Shown here: piece after piece, positions 19,344 to 30,400 of the stretch
Layout of the letters: each line of letters opens with the position of its first letter
Position numbering within the stretch: position 1 is the first letter of the stretch
DNA from: Flavobacterium fluviale
Lineage (GTDB): Bacteria; Bacteroidota; Bacteroidia; Flavobacteriales; Flavobacteriaceae
DNA length: 64,000 bases
Direction of reading: 5' to 3'
Assembly (NCBI RefSeq): GCF_003312915.1
Contig: NZ_CP030261.1
Span: 372,001-436,000, forward strand
Program-made: the position numbers and the translations under genes
The notes under the pieces: generated by a model
Database searches by the model: none
Told to the model about the DNA's origin: nothing
The model's input: the letters and a program-made list of their open reading frames with translations, nothing else

Positions 19344-20168
19344 TTATTTCTTTCTACGTTCTACGATATACTTGTTACTCGGGTTTTTCTTAGAACGAGT
19401 TCTGTAACCTTTAGCTGGCAATCCGTTTCTTGAACGTGGGTGCCCTCCAGAAGAACGTCCTTCACCACCTCCCATAGGGTGATCAACTGGGTTCATCGCT
19501 ACTGGTCTAGTTCTAGGTCTTCTTCCTAACCATCTTGTTCTACCTGCTTTTCCAGATACAACTAATTGGTGGTCAGAATTAGAAACAGCTCCAATTGTAG
19601 CCGAACAAGTTAACAAGATCAATCTTGTTTCTCCAGATGGCATTTTAATTGTTGCATATTTCCCGTCTCTTGCCATTAACTGAGCAAAAGTTCCAGCTGA
19701 ACGAGCAATAACAGCTCCCTGTCCTGGACGTAACTCAATACAAGATATAACAGTTCCAAGAGGAATTCTGCTTAAAGGTAATGTATTACCAATCTCAGGT
19801 TGAGATTCTGGACCAGAAACTAATTTCTGACCAACTTTCAATCCGTTTTGAGCAATTACATAAGTTTTCTCTCCATCAGCATAAGCTAATAAAGCGATAA
19901 ATGCAGTACGATTTGGATCATATTCGATTGATTTCACTGTAGCTGGAATTCCATCTTTAGTTCTTTTGAAATCAATAATACGATATCTCTGCTTGTGACC
20001 ACCACCCGTATAACGCATGGTCATCTTTCCTTGACTATTTCTACCTCCAGAGTTTTTTATCGGTGCTATCAAAGAGCGTTCCGGCTTATCAGTTGTAATG
20101 GCGTCATAACCATTCACAACTCTAAATCGCTGACCTGGGGTAATAGGTTTTAATTTTCTTACTGACAT
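19344..20168 (-). CDS. rplB: 50S ribosomal protein L2
   Basis: Essential for subunit association and peptidyl transfer. The 274 residues include the N-terminal OB-fold ([40 protein letters not shown]) and the C-terminal SH3-like domain with [18 protein letters not shown], which contains the His implicated in activity (H229 in E. coli numbering). Ends in a basic [16 protein letters not shown] tail. Confidence 0.98.
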   Translation of the reverse strand: MSVRKLKPITPGQRFRVVNGYDAITTDKPERSLIAPIKNSGGRNSQGKMTMRYTGGGHKQRYRIIDFKRTKDGIPATVKSIEYDPNRTAFIALLAYADGEKTYVIAQNGLKVGQKLVSGPESQPEIGNTLPLSRIPLGTVISCIELRPGQGAVIARSAGTFAQLMARDGKYATIKMPSGETRLILLTCSATIGAVSNSDHQLVVSGKAGRTRWLGRRPRTRPVAMNPVDHPMGGGEGRSSGGHPRSRNGLPAKGYRTRSKKNPSNKYIVERRKK

Positions 20169-20177
20169 TTTTCTATC

Positions 20178-20468
20178 TTAGATATTGTTGTAAAAATCAA
20201 TTGTTTCTCCTTCTTGTACTTGAACAATTGCTTTTTTAATTGCATTTGTCTTTCCACTGATTAAACCACTTTTAGTGTATTTAGTAGATCTATCTGGCCT
20301 TACGTTCATCGTGTTAACCGAAACGATAGTTACTCCATAAGCAGCTTCAACAGCTTTCTTAATTTGAACTTTGTTTGCTTTTTTGTCAACAACGAATCCG
20401 AAGCGATTTAGAACTTCACTTTCTTTGGTTACTTTTTCCGTTACTATAGGTCTAATTATGATACTCAT
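20178..20468 (-). CDS. rplW: 50S ribosomal protein L23
   Basis: Exit-tunnel protein and docking site for trigger factor and SRP. The 96 residues include IIIRPIVTEKVTKESEVLNR, FVVDKKANKVQIKKAVEAAY and VNTMNVRPDRSTKYTKSGL. 9 bp before rplB and 7 bp after rplD. Confidence 0.97.
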   Translation of the reverse strand: MSIIIRPIVTEKVTKESEVLNRFGFVVDKKANKVQIKKAVEAAYGVTIVSVNTMNVRPDRSTKYTKSGLISGKTNAIKKAIVQVQEGETIDFYNNI

Positions 20469-20475
20469 ATTCCTA

Positions 20476-21105
20476 TTATTTACTTAAATTTTCTTCAATT
20501 AACTCTAAAGAACCTTCCAAAAGCACTAAATTATTAGCGTTTAATATTGCGTAAGTGCTTAATTCTGAGCTAGTTACGACGCTAGAAGCCTTTAAATTGC
20601 GTGACGACAAATATACGTTTTTATTTGACTCTCCCAACACAAATAGAGATTTTTTATTTTCTAACCCTAAAGCTTTCAAAACGTTAATGAAATTTTTAGT
20701 GTTTGGCGCTTCAAAATTAAAGTCTTCAAGAACAACTATGCTTGATTCTTTTGCTTTGATTGAGAAAGCTGATTTTCTAGCCAATCTTTTTAAGCTTTTA
20801 TTCAATTTAAATGAATAACTTCTTGGTCTTGGTCCGAAAACTGTTCCACCACCTTTAAACAACGGATTCTTAACACTTCCTGCACGAGCAGTACCAGTTC
20901 CTTTTTGTTTTTTAATTTTACGTGTACTTCCAGTTACTTCAGCTCTTTCTTTAGCTTTGTGAGTACCTTGTCTTTGATTAGCAAGATATTGCTTAACATC
21001 AAGATATACAGCGTGATTGTTTGGTTCAATTGCGAATACTGAATCAGAAAGTTGAACTTTTCTACCAGTATCTTTTCCGTTGAAATCTAATACTTTTACT
21101 TCCAT
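20476..21105 (-). CDS. rplD: 50S ribosomal protein L4
   Basis: Exit-tunnel protein, and in E. coli the autoregulator of the S10 operon. The 209 residues contain the extended tunnel loop with [20 protein letters not shown] and [20 protein letters not shown]. Its ATG overlaps the rplC stop codon by one base (TAATG), indicating translational coupling. Confidence 0.97.
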   Translation of the reverse strand: MEVKVLDFNGKDTGRKVQLSDSVFAIEPNNHAVYLDVKQYLANQRQGTHKAKERAEVTGSTRKIKKQKGTGTARAGSVKNPLFKGGGTVFGPRPRSYSFKLNKSLKRLARKSAFSIKAKESSIVVLEDFNFEAPNTKNFINVLKALGLENKKSLFVLGESNKNVYLSSRNLKASSVVTSSELSTYAILNANNLVLLEGSLELIEENLSK

Positions 21106-21722
21106 TACTTCTGAATGATTACATAAGAGTTTTTATGTCCAGGAACACATCCTTTAATAACAAGTAAGTTCTTTTCAGCAACCACTTTTAAAACTCTAAG
21201 GTTTTGAACTTTTACATTTTCTCCTCCCATTCTTCCAGCCATACGCATTCCTTTGAATACTCTAGATGGATAAGAAGAAGCTCCTACAGAACCTGGCGCT
21301 CTTAAACGGTTGTGCTGACCATGAGTAGCTTGTCCAACACCACCAAAACCGTGACGCTTAACAACACCTTGGAAACCTTTACCTTTAGACACACCTTGTA
21401 CATCTACAAATTCTCCTTCTTCAAAAATAGAAACATCAATAAGATCTCCTAATTTTTGTTCAGTTGCGAAATCTTGGAATTCAACGACTTTTTTCTTAGC
21501 AACAGTTCCAGCTTTTTTAAAGTGACCTAAAGCCGCTTTAGTAGAATGTTTCTCGTTTTTGTCATCGAAACCTAGCTGCAACGCTTCGTACCCGTCAACA
21601 CCTTTGGTTCTGACTTGGGTAACAACACATGGACCAGCTTCGATTACTGTACAAGGAATATTTTTCCCGTTTTCGTCAAAAATACTAGTCATGCCGATTT
21701 TCTTACCAATTAACCCAGACAT
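21105..21722 (-). CDS. rplC: 50S ribosomal protein L3
   Basis: Early-assembling protein near the peptidyl-transferase centre. The 205 residues begin [20 protein letters not shown] and contain the W-finger region [20 protein letters not shown] and [20 protein letters not shown]. It is the first gene of its transcript here: rpsJ, which usually lies directly upstream, is 405 bp away behind a terminator, and a consensus promoter precedes rplC. Confidence 0.98.
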   Translation of the reverse strand: MSGLIGKKIGMTSIFDENGKNIPCTVIEAGPCVVTQVRTKGVDGYEALQLGFDDKNEKHSTKAALGHFKKAGTVAKKKVVEFQDFATEQKLGDLIDVSIFEEGEFVDVQGVSKGKGFQGVVKRHGFGGVGQATHGQHNRLRAPGSVGASSYPSRVFKGMRMAGRMGGENVKVQNLRVLKVVAEKNLLVIKGCVPGHKNSYVIIQK

Positions 21723-21791
21723 AAATATTAATTATTAATTACTAAAATTCCCTTCAATTTGAAAATAACAGAAATTTCCAAACAGGGAGTG

Positions 21792-21823
21792 CAAAAGTAG
21801 ACATTAAAATTGAATATACCAAA
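21792..21823 (-). promoter_or_regulatory. Consensus promoter of the S10-spc-alpha operon (rplC)
   Basis: On the minus strand TTTG (21820-21823) is followed by 20 nt and then TACTTTTG (21792-21799), a complete match to the Bacteroidota vegetative promoter (TTTG, 19-20 nt, TAnnTTTG). It leaves a leader of about 60 nt before the rplC ATG. Confidence 0.85.
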
Positions 21824-22073
21824 CAGTTATAAAAATTAAATCGCTCATAATCAAAATCCAAGCATCAAATGAGCCACAAAAGAAACTTCTTGTCACACTA
21901 AACTAATAGGCTTTATTCCAATAATAAGCAGGACAACACTTAACAATTATTTAATCAAAGAAAAATAGAAAACATCGCCAGCACCCTAAAACAAAGAGAA
22001 TTACGTCCAGCAACAAATCAAAAAGCTAACAAAAAAGAAAGCTTCCGAAATTTCAAAACCTAAAAAGTAAAAC

Positions 22074-22105
22074 AAAAAAAGCGAGACAGAAATGCCTCGC
22101 TTTTT
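22074..22105 (-). terminator. Intrinsic terminator of the str operon (after rpsJ)
   Basis: Stem gcgag(a)ca / tg(c)ctcgc at 22081-22088 and 22093-22100 with a gaaa loop. The one A-C mismatch on the plus strand is a G-U pair in minus-strand RNA. A-rich sequence at 22073-22080 gives a T-run after the stem on the minus strand. Confidence 0.85.
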
Positions 22106-22127
22106 ATATATAAAATATAATAAAAAA

Positions 22128-22433
22128 TTATACTTTTATCTCTACTTCAACCCCACTTGGCAATTCAAGTTTCATTAAAGCATCAATAGTTTTAGATGAA
22201 GATGAATAAATATCAATCAATCTCTTGTATGACATTACTTCAAATTGCTCTCTCGCTTTTTTGTTAACGTGCGGAGAACGTAATACAGTGAAAAGTTTTT
22301 TGTGAGTTGGCAACGGAATTGGACCTGTTACAACTGCTCCAGTAGTTTTTACTGTTTTCACGATCTTTTCAGCAGATTTATCTACCAACATGTGATCGTA
22401 AGATTTTAGTTTTATTCTGATTTTTTGACTCAT
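22128..22433 (-). CDS. rpsJ: 30S ribosomal protein S10
   Basis: Head protein of the 30S subunit; the same protein is the NusE antitermination factor that links ribosome and RNA polymerase. The 101 residues include [40 protein letters not shown] and [20 protein letters not shown]. Here it is the last gene of the str operon, 10 bp after fusA, followed by a terminator. No tuf gene lies between fusA and rpsJ. Confidence 0.98.
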
Positions 22434-22443
22434 TTTCTTAAAA

Positions 22444-24600
22444 TTAAGCGTTACCTTTTGCTTTTTTGATTACCTCTTCTGAAATATTAGAAGGTGTTTC
22501 TGCATAGTGAGAAAACTCCATAGTTGAAGTAGCTCTACCAGAAGATAATGTTCTTAATGTAGTTACATATCCAAACATTTCTGATAAAGGAACATCAGCT
22601 TTAATAGTTTTAGCACCATTTCTATCACCCATGTCATTAACCTGACCTCTACGACGGTTCAAGTCACCAACGATATCACCCATATTTTCTTCTGGAGTAA
22701 TAACTTCAATTTTCATGATTGGCTCAAGAATAACAGCTCCAGCAGCACGTCCTGATTCCTTATAACCCATTCTTGCAGCTAATTCAAAAGAAAGAGCATC
22801 AGAATCCACAGGGTGGAAAGATCCATCTAATAAAGTTACTTTTAAACTATCAACAGCATATCCAGCTAATGGACCTGTTTTCATAGCCTCACGGAAACCT
22901 TTCTCAACAGCAGGAATATACTCCTTAGGAACGTTACCACCTTTTACTTCATTAACAAACTGTAATCCTACAGGAACTTTACCATCAACTTCATCAGCAG
23001 GCTCGATTCTAAATACGATATCACCGAATTTACCACGACCTCCAGATTGTTTCTTGTAAGTTTCTCTATGCTGAGCAGATCTTGTAAACGCTTCCTTATA
23101 TTCAACTTGAGGCTCACCTTGGTTCACTTCAACTTTAAATTCACGTTTCATACGATCAACTAAGATATCTAAGTGAAGCTCACCCATACCAGAAATAATA
23201 GTTTGACCTGAAGCCTCATCTGTTCTAACTGTAAATGTCGGATCCTCTTCAGCTAATTTAGCCAAAGCCATACCCATTTTATCAACGTCAGCTTTAGTTT
23301 TAGGCTCGATAGCAATACCAATTACCGGCTCTGGGAATTTCATAGATTCCAAAATAATTGGATTCTTTTCATCACACAAAGTATCTCCAGTTTTAATATC
23401 TTTAAATCCTACAGCTGCACCAATATCTCCAGCCTCAATATATTCGATTGGATTTTGTTTATTAGCGTGCATTTGGTAAATACGAGAAATTCTCTCTTTA
23501 TTACCTGAACGAGTATTTAAAACATAAGAACCAGCATCTAAACGACCAGAGTAAGCACGGAAGAAAGCTAAACGACCTACGAATGGGTCAGTAGCAATTT
23601 TAAACGCTAAAGCAGCAAAAGGCTCTTTTACATCTGGCTTACGCAAGATTTTAGTTTGATCTTCTTCTAACAATTCAGCATCATCAGGGTGAATACCCTC
23701 AATACCTTCTTTGTCTAATGGAGATGGTAAATACTTACATACAGCATCTAACATAAATTGAACTCCTTTATTTTTGAAAGAAGAACCTGCAAGCATTGGA
23801 ATGATAGCCATATCAATAGTAGCAGCTCTTAATGCATTGTTGATTTCTTCCTCTGTAATAGAGTTTTCATCTTCCATGTATTTATCCAAAAGATTCTCGT
23901 CATAAGTAGCGATCTCTTCGATAAGGATAGAACGGTAGTGTTTTACATCATCAACCATATCAGCAGGGATATCAACGATATCAAAAGTTGCTCCTTGAGT
24001 TTCATCATGCCATACGATAGCTTGATTTTTCACTAAGTCAACAATACCTTTAAAATCTGCTTCATCACCAATAGGTAAAGTAATTGCAACCGCATTCGAT
24101 TTCAACATATCTTTAACCTGTCCGCATACAGCTAAAAAGTTAGCACCTTGACGGTCCATTTTGTTTACGAATCCCATACGAGGAACTCTATATTGATCAG
24201 CAAGTCTCCAGTTAGTTTCTGATTGAGGCTCAACACCATCAACAGCACTAAATAAGAAAACTAATCCATCAAGTACACGCAAAGAACGGTTTACCTCTAC
24301 AGTAAAGTCAACGTGTCCAGGAGTATCAATAATATTAAAGTGATAAGGCAATGATTCTGGAAGAACCTTACCTTGCTCAGTTGGAAAATTCCAAGTACAA
24401 GTTGTAGCAGCAGAAGTAATTGTAATACCTCTTTCTTGCTCTTGTGCCATCCAGTCCATTGTTGCAGCACCATCGTGCACTTCACCAATTTTATGCGACT
24501 TTCCAGTATAAAAAAGAATACGCTCAGTAGTTGTTGTTTTACCAGCATCAATGTGAGCAGCAATCCCGATATTTCTTGTATATTTTAAATCTCTAGCCAT
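22444..24600 (-). CDS. fusA: Translation elongation factor G
   Basis: GTPase driving ribosomal translocation. The 718 residues show the G motifs AHIDAGKT (15-22), DTPGH (92-96) and NKMD (146-149), then domain II, and the [20 protein letters not shown] segment of domain III. Domains IV and V end in [23 protein letters not shown] sequence. The switch I region ([16 protein letters not shown]) is intact. Standard full length. It is the third gene of the rpsL-rpsG-fusA-rpsJ unit. Confidence 0.98.
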   Translation of the reverse strand: MARDLKYTRNIGIAAHIDAGKTTTTERILFYTGKSHKIGEVHDGAATMDWMAQEQERGITITSAATTCTWNFPTEQGKVLPESLPYHFNIIDTPGHVDFTVEVNRSLRVLDGLVFLFSAVDGVEPQSETNWRLADQYRVPRMGFVNKMDRQGANFLAVCGQVKDMLKSNAVAITLPIGDEADFKGIVDLVKNQAIVWHDETQGATFDIVDIPADMVDDVKHYRSILIEEIATYDENLLDKYMEDENSITEEEINNALRAATIDMAIIPMLAGSSFKNKGVQFMLDAVCKYLPSPLDKEGIEGIHPDDAELLEEDQTKILRKPDVKEPFAALAFKIATDPFVGRLAFFRAYSGRLDAGSYVLNTRSGNKERISRIYQMHANKQNPIEYIEAGDIGAAVGFKDIKTGDTLCDEKNPIILESMKFPEPVIGIAIEPKTKADVDKMGMALAKLAEEDPTFTVRTDEASGQTIISGMGELHLDILVDRMKREFKVEVNQGEPQVEYKEAFTRSAQHRETYKKQSGGRGKFGDIVFRIEPADEVDGKVPVGLQFVNEVKGGNVPKEYIPAVEKGFREAMKTGPLAGYAVDSLKVTLLDGSFHPVDSDALSFELAARMGYKESGRAAGAVILEPIMKIEVITPEENMGDIVGDLNRRRGQVNDMGDRNGAKTIKADVPLSEMFGYVTTLRTLSSGRATSTMEFSHYAETPSNISEEVIKKAKGNA

Positions 24601-24611
24601 TTCTTTACGAA

Positions 24612-25088
24612 TTAAAATCTAAAGTGAGAGAATGCTTTATTAGCTTCTGCCATTTTGTGAGTATCCATTCTTTTCTTAACCGCAGCACCTTCTTCTTTAG
24701 CCGCAGCTAAACATTCTGAAGCTAAACGCTGTGCCATAGATTTTTCATTTCTTCTTCTTGAATAAAGTATTAACCACTTCATTGCCATAGAAATTTTTCT
24801 GTCTGGACGAATTTGCATTGGAATTTGGAATGTAGCTCCACCAACTCTACGGCTACGTACTTCTACGTGAGGCATAACGTTTGTTAAAGCATCTTTCCAG
24901 ATCTCTAATGAAGTCTTTTCATCATTTTGCTTTTTAGTTTCGATGATATCAATAGCATCATAAAATACTTTAAAAGCTGTAGATTTCTTACCATCCCACA
25001 TTAAGTTATTCACAAAACGCGTTACCAATTGATCATTAAACCTTGGATCTGGTAAAAGTGGTCTTTTCTTTGCCGCTCTTTTTCTCAT
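24612..25088 (-). CDS. rpsG: 30S ribosomal protein S7
   Basis: Primary assembly protein of the 30S head and, in E. coli, autoregulator of the str operon. The 158 residues begin [20 protein letters not shown] and contain [20 protein letters not shown] and [34 protein letters not shown]. 24 bp after rpsL and 11 bp before fusA. Confidence 0.98.
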   Translation of the reverse strand: MRKRAAKKRPLLPDPRFNDQLVTRFVNNLMWDGKKSTAFKVFYDAIDIIETKKQNDEKTSLEIWKDALTNVMPHVEVRSRRVGGATFQIPMQIRPDRKISMAMKWLILYSRRRNEKSMAQRLASECLAAAKEEGAAVKKRMDTHKMAEANKAFSHFRF

Positions 25089-25112
25089 GTCTTTTTCTTA
25101 AAAGTTTTTAAA

Positions 25113-25496
25113 TTACTTTTTTGCTTCTTTTGGGCGTTTAGCACCGTACTTAGATCTTCTTTGCGTTCTTCCCGCAACACCTGACGTATCAAGCGCTCCA
25201 CGAACGATATGATATCTAACACCTGGTAAATCTTTTACCCTTCCGCCTCTAACTAATACTATCGAGTGCTCTTGTAAATTGTGTCCTTCTCCAGGGATGT
25301 AAGCATTCACTTCATTACCATTTGTCAAACGTACACGCGCAACTTTACGCATTGCAGAGTTTGGTTTTTTTGGTGTAGTAGTGTAAACACGCGTACAAAC
25401 CCCTCTTCTTTGAGGACAAGAATCTAAAGCAACCGATTTACTCTTCTTAGTTATCTGAGTTCTTCCTGTTCTTACTAATTGTTGAATTGTTGGCAT
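25113..25496 (-). CDS. rpsL: 30S ribosomal protein S12
   Basis: Decoding-centre protein. The 127 residues begin [20 protein letters not shown] and contain [20 protein letters not shown] and [20 protein letters not shown]. Lys43, Lys88 and Pro91, the usual sites of streptomycin-resistance substitutions, are all the wild-type residues. It is the first gene of the str operon, with a consensus promoter 53-83 bp upstream. Confidence 0.98.
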
Positions 25497-25529
25497 AATT
25501 AATACTAAAAATTAATATGATATTAAATT

Positions 25530-25545
25530 CCCGCTTTTTACGGGG
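25530..25545 (-). promoter_or_regulatory. Small GC-rich hairpin at the 5' end of the str transcript
   Basis: A 5-bp stem (25530-25534 with 25540-25544, one G-U pair as RNA) in very AT-rich surroundings, at or just after the expected transcription start of rpsL. Its role, perhaps 5' end protection or control, is speculative. Confidence 0.3.
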
Positions 25546-25548
25546 TTG

Positions 25549-25579
25549 CAAATGTATAAAATATTTTTCAGTATACAAA
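25549..25579 (-). promoter_or_regulatory. Consensus promoter of the str operon (rpsL)
   Basis: On the minus strand TTTG (25576-25579), 19 nt, then TACATTTG (25549-25556), a complete Bacteroidota promoter. Confidence 0.85.
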
Positions 25580-25677
25580 CGTTAAATCATTAATTTTCAA
25601 TAACATTATTTATATCTATGATTTCACAAAGAAACATTGGATATTTGCTTTTTCATAAACTAACAAAATAATTGCAT

Positions 25678-27378
25678 TTGAAACAATTAGCCTACATACT
25701 TTTTTTCCTTTGCGCCTCCAATTGTTTTGGACAATCTTTTTATTTAAACATAAATGGCATAAACAAAGAACAAAGTCAAACTATTGATTCGCTTTCTTTC
25801 AAAAAAAAACATACCAATCTTAAGTCACTCTATAACGAACTAGAAATAGTTTCAAACAACCTAACAAAACAAGGATATACAGATGCCATAATACTGGAAA
25901 ACAGTAAAATAAATGATAGTTCATACACGGCATTAATAGACTTAAAAAACAAGATAAAAGAAGTACATATATATATAGGTATAAATGATTTTTTTTTCAA
26001 CGAAAAAAAAACAGCGAATGACAGCATAATAATCCCATATCCCGAGCTTGAAAATTTTCTAAATCAACAAATTCTAAAGAGCGAAAAAGCAGGTTTTGCT
26101 TTTACAAAAATAAAATTAGAAAATATTACAAAAAAGAATTCCATAATTTATGCTCGTTTAAATCTTAATTCCGAAAAAAAAAGATTGCTAAATTCAATTA
26201 TTATAAATTACACAAATCCTAATTTAAAAAATTATTTCCCGAAAGGAGCTTTAAAACAGCTAAACAAAAAATATTCAGACAAAACATTCAATCAAGAAAT
26301 GATCAAAAATATCAACAGCGACATTAATAGTTTTGATTTTATTTCTCAGACAAAATATCCCGAAGTACTATTCACTAAAGATTCTACCAAAGTATTTACT
26401 TATATTGAAAAAAGAAAAGCAAACACTTTTGATGGCTATATAGGATTTTCGAATGATGAAAACAAAAAACTTATTCTAAATGGTTATCTTGATATTTCTT
26501 TAATTAACACTCTTCGCGCTGGAGAAAAATTTTCTTTGTATTGGAAGAGCGACGGCAATCAACAAAAAACTTTTAATACTAAATTAGAAATCCCATATCT
26601 ATTCCAATCCCCAATTGGAATAAAAGCTCAATTAAACATATTTAAACAAGACAGTACTTTTCAGAATACCAAGACAGATATAAATTTGGGGTATTACTTA
26701 AATTACAATTCCAAAGTCTACATCGGTTATCAATCTACAGAATCAAGCGATATTCAAAATATAAACAATTCGACGATCAGCGATTATAACAATTCATATC
26801 TCACAACAACACTTGATTTCCAGAAACCAGATTATAACAATTCTTTATTCATCCATAAAGCTTTCATTTTTACCTCTCTTGGATTTGGAAAAAGAACTAC
26901 AAATAACGATCCCGAGACTGCGGAAACAAGTAATCAGCTTTTCGCAAATATTAATCTTAAGTATAATTTTGAACTAAATGCTAAAAATTTCATTAACATA
27001 AATTCACAAAATTATATCTTAAAGAGCAAAAGTTATACTTCTAACGAATTATTTCGATTTGGCGGAACCAACTCAATTCGCGGATTTTTAGAAAATAGCC
27101 TGCAAGCTAACTTCACTTCGATGATTCTTACAGAATACCGTTATTTATTATCACAAAGTCTTTATGTCAATTCAATTCTAGATTATGCGTTATACCAAGA
27201 TATGACAAGCACTTCGAATAAAAATCAAATAAAAAAATTAATAGGAATCGGCATTGGAACAACTATTCAAACAACAAGTGGAATATTGAAAATAAACCTT
27301 ACAAACGGCGGAGAGAAAACTTCCGATTTGCAATTATATAACACTATCATAAACATATGTTATAATGTTAAATTTTGA
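25678..27378 (+). CDS. Omp85/BamA-like outer-membrane beta-barrel protein
   Basis: About 566 residues with a signal peptide (KQLAYILFFLCASNCFGQ). The N-terminal half is mixed alpha/beta and could hold POTRA-like domains. The C-terminal half is rich in alternating hydrophobic residues and contains FGGTNSIRGFLENSLQAN, resembling the conserved (V/I)RG(F/Y) loop of Omp85 barrels. It ends IINICYNVKF with a terminal Phe, typical of barrel insertion signals. This points to outer-membrane insertion or two-partner-type transport; the substrate is unknown. There is no ATG start: TTG at 25678 places the signal peptide correctly, and TTG at 25672 would add two residues. Divergent from rpsL. Confidence 0.75.
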   Translation: MKQLAYILFFLCASNCFGQSFYLNINGINKEQSQTIDSLSFKKKHTNLKSLYNELEIVSNNLTKQGYTDAIILENSKINDSSYTALIDLKNKIKEVHIYIGINDFFFNEKKTANDSIIIPYPELENFLNQQILKSEKAGFAFTKIKLENITKKNSIIYARLNLNSEKKRLLNSIIINYTNPNLKNYFPKGALKQLNKKYSDKTFNQEMIKNINSDINSFDFISQTKYPEVLFTKDSTKVFTYIEKRKANTFDGYIGFSNDENKKLILNGYLDISLINTLRAGEKFSLYWKSDGNQQKTFNTKLEIPYLFQSPIGIKAQLNIFKQDSTFQNTKTDINLGYYLNYNSKVYIGYQSTESSDIQNINNSTISDYNNSYLTTTLDFQKPDYNNSLFIHKAFIFTSLGFGKRTTNNDPETAETSNQLFANINLKYNFELNAKNFININSQNYILKSKSYTSNELFRFGGTNSIRGFLENSLQANFTSMILTEYRYLLSQSLYVNSILDYALYQDMTSTSNKNQIKKLIGIGIGTTIQTTSGILKINLTNGGEKTSDLQLYNTIINICYNVKF

Positions 27379-27462
27379 TGTTTAACGAAAAAAATATTTT
27401 TTTTACTAGGAAAGTTAACAAATTATTAAGAGTTTTGCGATACTAATTCAAAATATTTAAAA

Positions 27463-30400
27463 ATGAAACTAAAGTTCAATGGATTCTTAGTGCTTTTACT
27501 AGTACTAGTTGCGCAATTATCATTTGCGCAAGAAAGAGCTGTTTCTGGGACAGTTTCTGATAATGCCGGAATGCCTTTACCAGGTGTTAGTGTATTAGTT
27601 AAGGGAACTAAAGCGGGAACACAAACTGATTTTGATGGTAAATTTTCTATCAAAGCCTCACCAAGCCAAATTTTGGTATTTAGCTACATTGGGATGAAAA
27701 CTCAAGAGATAGCTGCAACTTCAACTACAGTGAACGTTAAATTAGCTGACGCTTCTGTAGAATTAGAGAGTGTAGTAATTACAGCTGCACTTGGTATTAA
27801 AAGAGAGAAAAAATCTATTAGTTACGCTGCACAAGATTTAAAAGGAAGTATTATTAATGAGGGAGGTACAAACAATGCAGTATCAGCTTTATCTGGTAAC
27901 GTTGCAGGTTTACAAGTTACTTCTCCTTCTACAATGGGAGGTTCTACAAGAGTTGTACTTAGAGGTGTTGGATCTGTAACAGGTGAAAACAGACCTTTAA
28001 TCGTTATTGATGGTATTCCATTAGACAATGGTAACTACAACAGTTCAAACACTCAAAGAGGTGCTGGAGGTAGAGATTACGGTGATGCATCTGCGGATAT
28101 CAACCCAGACGATATCGAATCTGTAACTGTACCTAAAGGAGGTCCTGCTGCTGCTCTTTACGGAAGTAGAGCTGGTAACGGTGCGATTTTGTATACTACT
28201 AAATCTGCTAAAAAATCAGGTGGTAAAGCAGAAATTGCTTTCAATACAGGTATTACGTTCGAAAACGTATATATCATGCCAAACCTACAACATGAATACG
28301 GAGGAGGTAGTTCATCTACTTTCCAACAACAAGTTATCAATGGCCAAACTTATAACATTGCTGACTACGCTACAGACGAAAGCTGGGGACCAAAATACGA
28401 TCCAAACTTAAAATATTTACCTTGGAATGCATTTGATCCAGAATTTTCTAATGATTACTTAAAAGAAAAATCTTGGGTAAATCCTCAGAACGATGTTAGA
28501 TCTTTCTTTAATACTGGTATTACAAGAACTAACTCGATCTCTTTTGCTAAAAACACTCAAGATTCTGGAGTTAGATTTGCATTTACAAACCAAAAAACAG
28601 AAGGTATTGTTCCTAACTCAAGCTTAACAAAAAACACATTCACTTTAAACGCTAACACTAAAATGAGTGATAAGCTTAAAGTTGAAAGTATGGTTACTTA
28701 TGTTCAAACAAGAGGTTTCAACAGACCTGAAGTTGGATATGGTGATAATGGTTTAGGACAAAAATTCTTCCAATGGGGTCAAAGACAATTGGATTATGAT
28801 GAGTTAAAAGACTACAAATTATCGACTGGTGAACAAAGATCATGGAACAGAAAAGCATGGAATAACGCTACACCAAACTATTCTGACAACCCTTACTGGA
28901 TTATCTACGAGAACACATCAAACGATACAAGAAATAGAATCTATGGTAATGGTAAAATTACTTACAACATTACTCCAGACTTATATGCTGTAGGTAACGT
29001 TTATGCTGATATCTACAACTTAGGTATCCAAGAAAGAGTTGCCATCGGTTCACAAGCGCTTCCAAGTTTTACAACTAGTTCAAGAACATTAACTGACTTC
29101 AACTACGAAGGACGTCTACACTATGACAAGAAATTTGGTAAATTTAGCCTTGCTTCTTTTGCTGGAGCTAACAGAAGAAACTCATTCTTAACAAGAGTTT
29201 CAGGAAATACTGTTGGAGGTTTAGTACTTCCAGGTCAATACAATTTATCTAACAGTGCAAGCCCTGCACAATCTACTAATGAAGACATCAGAGACAGAAC
29301 AAATAGTGTTTATGGATTCGTTTCATTAGGATATGATGACTTTTTATTCTTAGAAGCTACAGACAGACAAGACTGGTTTAGTACAGTATACAAGCCTGTT
29401 AACTACGCATCTGTTACTGGAAGTTTTATCTTCTCAGAATTAACTAACGTATCTTGGTTAAACTACGGTAAAGTTAGAGGTGGTTGGGCACAAGCTGGTA
29501 ACGCAACTACAGCGTACAGATTACAAAACTATGCTGATATCGCAATTCCATTTCAAGGAACTCCAAGATACAGCCAACCAGGAACTGCAGGAAATCCATT
29601 CTTAAAACCTGAGTTAAAAACTACTAAAGAGGTAGGTTTAGAATTAAGCTTATTTGACAGAAGATTAGGTGTTGATGTAACTTACTACGATGTTGTAACT
29701 ACAGACTTAATTACTCCTATCCAAGTTGATCCATCAACAGGTTTTAACTTTGCTTTATTTAATGCAGGTAAACTACAAAACAAAGGTATTGAAGCTACTG
29801 TAACTGTTAATCCAGTAAGAACACAAGATTTCAGATGGGACATTACTTGGAACTTTGCTAAAAATGACAACAAACTACGTGAATTAATTCCTGGAGTTAA
29901 CGAATTAACTATTGCAAATGCTCCATTCCAAGCTAGATTATTAGCTGTTGTTGGACAACAATATGGTCAAATCTATGGAACTGACTTTACTTACGATGCT
30001 AACGGAAACAAAGTAGTTGATGCTGAAGGAGCTTACATTCCAACTGCACCTAAAGCTTTAGGAACTATTACTCCTGATTACAATATGGGTCTAAGAAACA
30101 ACTTTAAGTACAAAAACTTAAACTTTGGTTTCTTAATTGATATGCAAGAAGGCGGAAGTTATTTCTCTACTTCACACATGTGGGGATCTTACTCTGGTAT
30201 GTTAGAGCACACTGCTACTCCAGGATTGAGAGAAAATGGTATTGTGGTTGATGCAGTATACGAAAATGGAGCACAAAACACTTCTGTACTACCTGGACAA
30301 ACTTGGGCTCAACAACACTATGGACTTGATGCTATGAACGTTTTTGATGCGAGCTATGTAAAATTAAGAGAGGTTACTCTTGGATATACTTTACCAAAAA

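Larger units (their letters stand above)
21723..22127. other. 405-bp intergenic region between rpsJ and rplC
   Basis: Holds the rplC promoter at 21792-21823 and the rpsJ terminator near 22075-22105. Between them (about 21830-22070) I see an AT-rich stretch with no convincing reading frame, tRNA or strong hairpin. It splits the usual continuous str-S10 gene run into two transcription units. Confidence 0.7.
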
